From Pseudomonadota bacterium (lineage in GTDB: Bacteria > Desulfobacterota > Desulfovibrionia > Desulfovibrionales > Desulfovibrionaceae): a stretch of 45,947 bases of DNA. Both the position numbers and the translations under genes were made by a program. Below, piece after piece: positions 43,436 to 45,947 of the stretch. The notes beneath the pieces are model-generated. The model was not told where the DNA came from. It worked only from the letters and a program-made list of their open reading frames with translations, and did not search any database. Where the stretch lies: assembly GCA_018817515.1 (NCBI GenBank), contig JAHIUD010000079.1, positions 1 through 45,947 of the forward strand, written 5' to 3'. The first letter of the stretch is position 1; the number at the start of each line of letters is the position of its first letter.

Positions 43436-44373
43436 GCTACGGCGCCCTCGCCGCCTGGCGCAGGCTCGCGGGCCGCGTCGGCTGCGTCCTCATGCTCCTG
43501 CTCCTGGCCGCCCTGGTGGACGGCATGGTCGCAGGCGGGCTGAAGGACCCCAACCGCCTCGACATCCTGTCCGGGCAGAGCGTAAGCTTGAGCGAGCAGA
43601 TGCCGCGCGGCGCGGAAAAGCTTGAAGACATCGAACTGCGCCCCTCGGACCCGAGGATCACCCTGCGCCTGAAGGAGACCTACTCCGGGTTCTGGATGGG
43701 CGGCTCCATCTGGCGCGCCGAGGCGGAGCTCCCCGCCGACCTGCCCACGGGCGCGTACAGCGTGGCCGTGTATCACCACAACGGCACCGCCGCCGCGCCG
43801 CCCCAGGTCTTTACCATCCACGCGCACCCGGACCTGCGGGCCGTCCAGGCCGCTTCGGGCTCGCTGACCACGCGCACCCTGGGCCTCTCGCCGTACTTCC
43901 TGGCCCTGTGCCTGCTCTGCCTGGCCATCCTGCCCATGGGCGCAAGCTTCGTGCTCACGCGCAAGATCGCCGGGGCCCTCCGGGCGGAAGGCATGGCCGA
44001 GATCTTCCGAGCCATGGCCGCGCCCCGAAGCGCCCCCGAAAAGGCCGCCCAGGCCGAGCCCCAGACCGAGCCCCAGGCCGAGCCCCAGGCCGAGCCCCAG
44101 GCCGAGCCCCAGGCCGAGCCCCAGGCCGAGCCCCAGGCCGAGCCCCAGGCCAGCCCCGAAGCGGGCCCCGAAGGCCAGCGCATCTATTTCTGTCCCGCCC
44201 CTGGGCACATGCCGGCGATGGGCAGCCTGGTGGACGTGCTCGACGAAGACGCCAAGAATGTCCTCGGCGCGGCGCAAGTGACAGAAATAGAGAACAAAAA
44301 TGTGGTCGCCTGCATGCAAAACGGTGTGCAGGTGCGCCCCGGCGCTCTGGTCAAACTGCCGGTGCGCACATAA
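43432..44373 (+). CDS. Membrane protein with AEPQ tandem repeats
   Basis: The 313-residue protein has an N-terminal helix (about 15-37), an extracytoplasmic beta-rich domain (about 40-140, with ITLRLKETYSGFWMGGSIWRAEAEL and YSVAVYHHNG) and a second helix (about 150-170). A cytoplasmic part follows, with eight or so AEPQ repeats (about 206-241) and a final 70-residue domain ending in VVACMQNGVQVRPGALVKL. The repeat is likely a flexible tether between membrane and C-terminal domain. It is the last gene of the sigma-54 operon. I recognise no family. Confidence 0.8.
   Translation: MSYGALAAWRRLAGRVGCVLMLLLLAALVDGMVAGGLKDPNRLDILSGQSVSLSEQMPRGAEKLEDIELRPSDPRITLRLKETYSGFWMGGSIWRAEAELPADLPTGAYSVAVYHHNGTAAAPPQVFTIHAHPDLRAVQAASGSLTTRTLGLSPYFLALCLLCLAILPMGASFVLTRKIAGALRAEGMAEIFRAMAAPRSAPEKAAQAEPQTEPQAEPQAEPQAEPQAEPQAEPQAEPQASPEAGPEGQRIYFCPAPGHMPAMGSLVDVLDEDAKNVLGAAQVTEIENKNVVACMQNGVQVRPGALVKLPVRT
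44047..44154 (+). repeat. 12-bp tandem repeat encoding AEPQ
   Basis: The unit CCCCAGGCCGAG occurs in eight near-perfect tandem copies (44047-44142) plus a diverged ninth copy. The length is a multiple of three, so copy number can vary in frame. Same 12-bp period as the repeat at 4767-4817. Confidence 0.85.
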
Positions 44374-44567
44374 TTTTTCCATTGCCTTCCACTCCCCAGA
44401 AGCCTTACCGTTCCTGAACCGACCCGGATTCCCACAGCCTTTTCCCCACCCCGAGCACTACGCCATTTGGCCCGGATCGGCCCCTGATCCCCTTCCCTTG
44501 AAAATACAATTCGGGTAAAGGGCTCTGTCTTTATAAATTCATCATGTTTTTTGGGGGGTTTCATCAC

Positions 44568-45947
44568 ATGATCGATGTCTACATCGGGCTTCTTGTTCTC
44601 TGGCCAGTGGCCGCTGGACTCGCCTGCCTGGGCCTGCGCGGCCCGGCCATGCGCTCCATGCTGGTCATGGCCACCGCCGCGGTGCTGGCCGCGGCCGCAG
44701 TGGGCCTGGCCACCCAGGCGCCACTCTCGGCAAATCCATCCTTTTTGGCCTCCAGCGGCGCGCTCCACGTGGCGCAGGCGGCGGCCTTCCTCTTCCCGGC
44801 CTACTTCCTGTTCGTGGGCCTGAAGGAGAAACACCCGCTGGTCATCGGCTTCGCCCTGCTGCAACTGGGCCTGGCCGCCTTCGGCGAATTCGGGCTGGCC
44901 GCACCGGCTGCGGTGCAGAGCGCCGTGGTCTGCGATGGCCTGTCCCTGGCGCTGGTGCTGGTGGCGTCCCTGGTGGGCTCGCTCATCAGCATCTTCGCCC
45001 TGCCCTACATGAAGCACCATGAGGAGCACCTGCACCTCACGACCTCGCGCCAGCCGCAGTTCTTCATGATCCTGCTGGCCTTCCTCGGCTTCATGAACGG
45101 CCTGGCCCTGGCCAACGACCTGCACGTGTTCTCGGCCTTCTACGAGGCCACCACCCTGTGCTCCTTCCTGCTCATCGGCCACGACCAGACCGCCGATGCC
45201 AAGAAGAGCGGCCTGCGCGCCCTGTGGATGAACAGCATGGGCGGCGTGTTCCTGCACGCAGGCATCCTGCTCATCCAGAAGCAGCACGGCATCGCCGACA
45301 TCCAGGCGCTGGTCAGCCCGGCCCTGTGGACCGGCATGAGCCTGCTGCCCCTGGCGCTCATCGCCGTGGCCGGTTGCGTCAAGGCCGCCCAGCTGCCCTT
45401 CCAGGCCTGGCTGCTCGGCGCCATGGTCGCGCCCACGCCGGTCTCCGCGCTCTTGCACTCCAGCACCATGGTCAAGGTGGGCGTGTTCGTGTGCCTGCGC
45501 CTGGCCCCGGTGTTCGAGGGCACCACCACCGGACGCATCCTGACCCTGGCCGGCGCCTTCACCTTCCTGGGCGCCAGCGCCCTGGCGCTGGGCCAGAGCA
45601 ACGCCAAGAAGATCCTGGCCTACTCCACCGCCGCCAACCTCGGGCTGATCATCGCCTGCGCAGGCATCGGCACGCCCGTGGCCATCGCCGCGGGCACGAT
45701 GCTGCTGGTCATCCACGCCGCCACCAAGGCGCTCTTGTTCCTCTGCGTGGGCGACATGGAGCAGGCCATCGGCAGCCGCGACCTGGAGGACCTGCGCGGC
45801 ATGATCGCCAAGACCCCGGTGACGGCCCTGGCCGCCAGCGCAGGGTCCATGGCCATGATCCTGCCGCCGCTGGGCATGCTGGCGGGCAAGTGGGCCACCC
45901 TTGAGGCCGCCAGCGCAAGCCCCATGTCCATGGTCATGATGGCCGTG
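44568..45947 (+). CDS. Ech/CooM/NuoL-like membrane subunit, runs off the window
   Basis: The 460 codons visible have no stop before the window end. The many-helix proton-antiporter-type protein shows FYEATTLCSFLLIGHD (conserved Glu), KAAQLPFQAWLLGAMVAPTPVSALLHSSTMVKVGVF and ATKALLFLCVGD. The APTPVSALLHSSTMVK version is typical of energy-converting hydrogenases (EchA, CooM) rather than NADH dehydrogenase. It is probably the first gene of such an operon, but the hydrogenase subunits lie outside, so echA is not asserted. ATG 44568 follows GGGGGG; an in-frame ATG at 44544 has no site. The 194-bp gap upstream (44374-44567) has a TACAAT box (44505-44510) but no convincing -35. Confidence 0.85.
   Translation, partial: MIDVYIGLLVLWPVAAGLACLGLRGPAMRSMLVMATAAVLAAAAVGLATQAPLSANPSFLASSGALHVAQAAAFLFPAYFLFVGLKEKHPLVIGFALLQLGLAAFGEFGLAAPAAVQSAVVCDGLSLALVLVASLVGSLISIFALPYMKHHEEHLHLTTSRQPQFFMILLAFLGFMNGLALANDLHVFSAFYEATTLCSFLLIGHDQTADAKKSGLRALWMNSMGGVFLHAGILLIQKQHGIADIQALVSPALWTGMSLLPLALIAVAGCVKAAQLPFQAWLLGAMVAPTPVSALLHSSTMVKVGVFVCLRLAPVFEGTTTGRILTLAGAFTFLGASALALGQSNAKKILAYSTAANLGLIIACAGIGTPVAIAAGTMLLVIHAATKALLFLCVGDMEQAIGSRDLEDLRGMIAKTPVTALAASAGSMAMILPPLGMLAGKWATLEAASASPMSMVMMAV

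Noticed and set aside
44047-44154. CRISPR-like or VNTR array
   Set aside because: The units are contiguous 12-bp repeats with no spacers and lie inside a coding frame, so not CRISPR; kept as a coding tandem repeat.
44544-44567. Earlier in-frame start (MFFGGFHH) for the Ech/NuoL-like gene
   Set aside because: No ribosome site lies upstream, whereas GGGGGG precedes ATG 44568.

Overview
The window is about 46 kb of GC-rich, densely coding chromosome from a strictly respiratory bacterium. It most resembles a sulfate-reducing member of the Desulfovibrionales. This is an inference from several features: a cytochrome c maturation cluster of the CcmH-less type with a CxxxY CcmE, the start of an Ech/CooM-type membrane complex, a DUF4881-like lipoprotein beside a TauE/SafE permease, and many GC-rich hairpin repeats between genes. 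No database search was possible.

Layout. 1-299 is a gene-free hairpin region. 300-3296 (minus) is the conserved rplU-rpmA-obgE-proB block. 3397-5968 (minus) holds a ComF-type phosphoribosyltransferase, an iron-sulfur flavoprotein, a small ORF that may be a selenoprotein (in-frame TGA plus a SECIS-like hairpin), a hairpin-array element and a glyoxalase II-like hydrolase. 6123-13574 (plus) holds a Tat-exported molybdopterin oxidoreductase, a CHASE4-PAS-GGDEF-EAL protein, an RlmL-like methyltransferase, then a terminator, a promoter and a second unit (Lrp-type RAM domain, GH3 lipoprotein, YciI protein). 13809-27472 (minus) holds a SulP transporter, hisA-lipoprotein-hisB, an unusual one-chain TatB-TatC fusion, guaA-guaB and a complete branched-chain amino-acid ABC system (livF-G-M-H-K). 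27627-32861 (minus) is the ccm cluster: ccmE-F-A-B-C-D plus a TPR protein. A CNNM/CBS membrane protein follows, then a divergent GT9 glycosyltransferase.

The most system-like part is 35416-44373. A membrane-anchored sigma-54 activator with a Cache-like sensor and a winged-helix rather than Fis-type C-terminus lies between two possible targets. One is a PEP-synthase-like protein with a non-standard C-terminus. The other is a divergent five-gene membrane operon: small membrane protein, TauE/SafE permease, lipoprotein, two-helix protein and AEPQ-repeat membrane protein. The operon has a consensus -24/-12 promoter at 40937. Copies of a TTGCGCAA-type motif lie upstream of both targets, which suggests one regulon. 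The window ends inside an EchA/NuoL-like subunit that begins at 44568.

No tRNA, rRNA, CRISPR array, insertion sequence or prophage gene was seen. Base composition looks uniform, so I see no clear sign of recent transfer.
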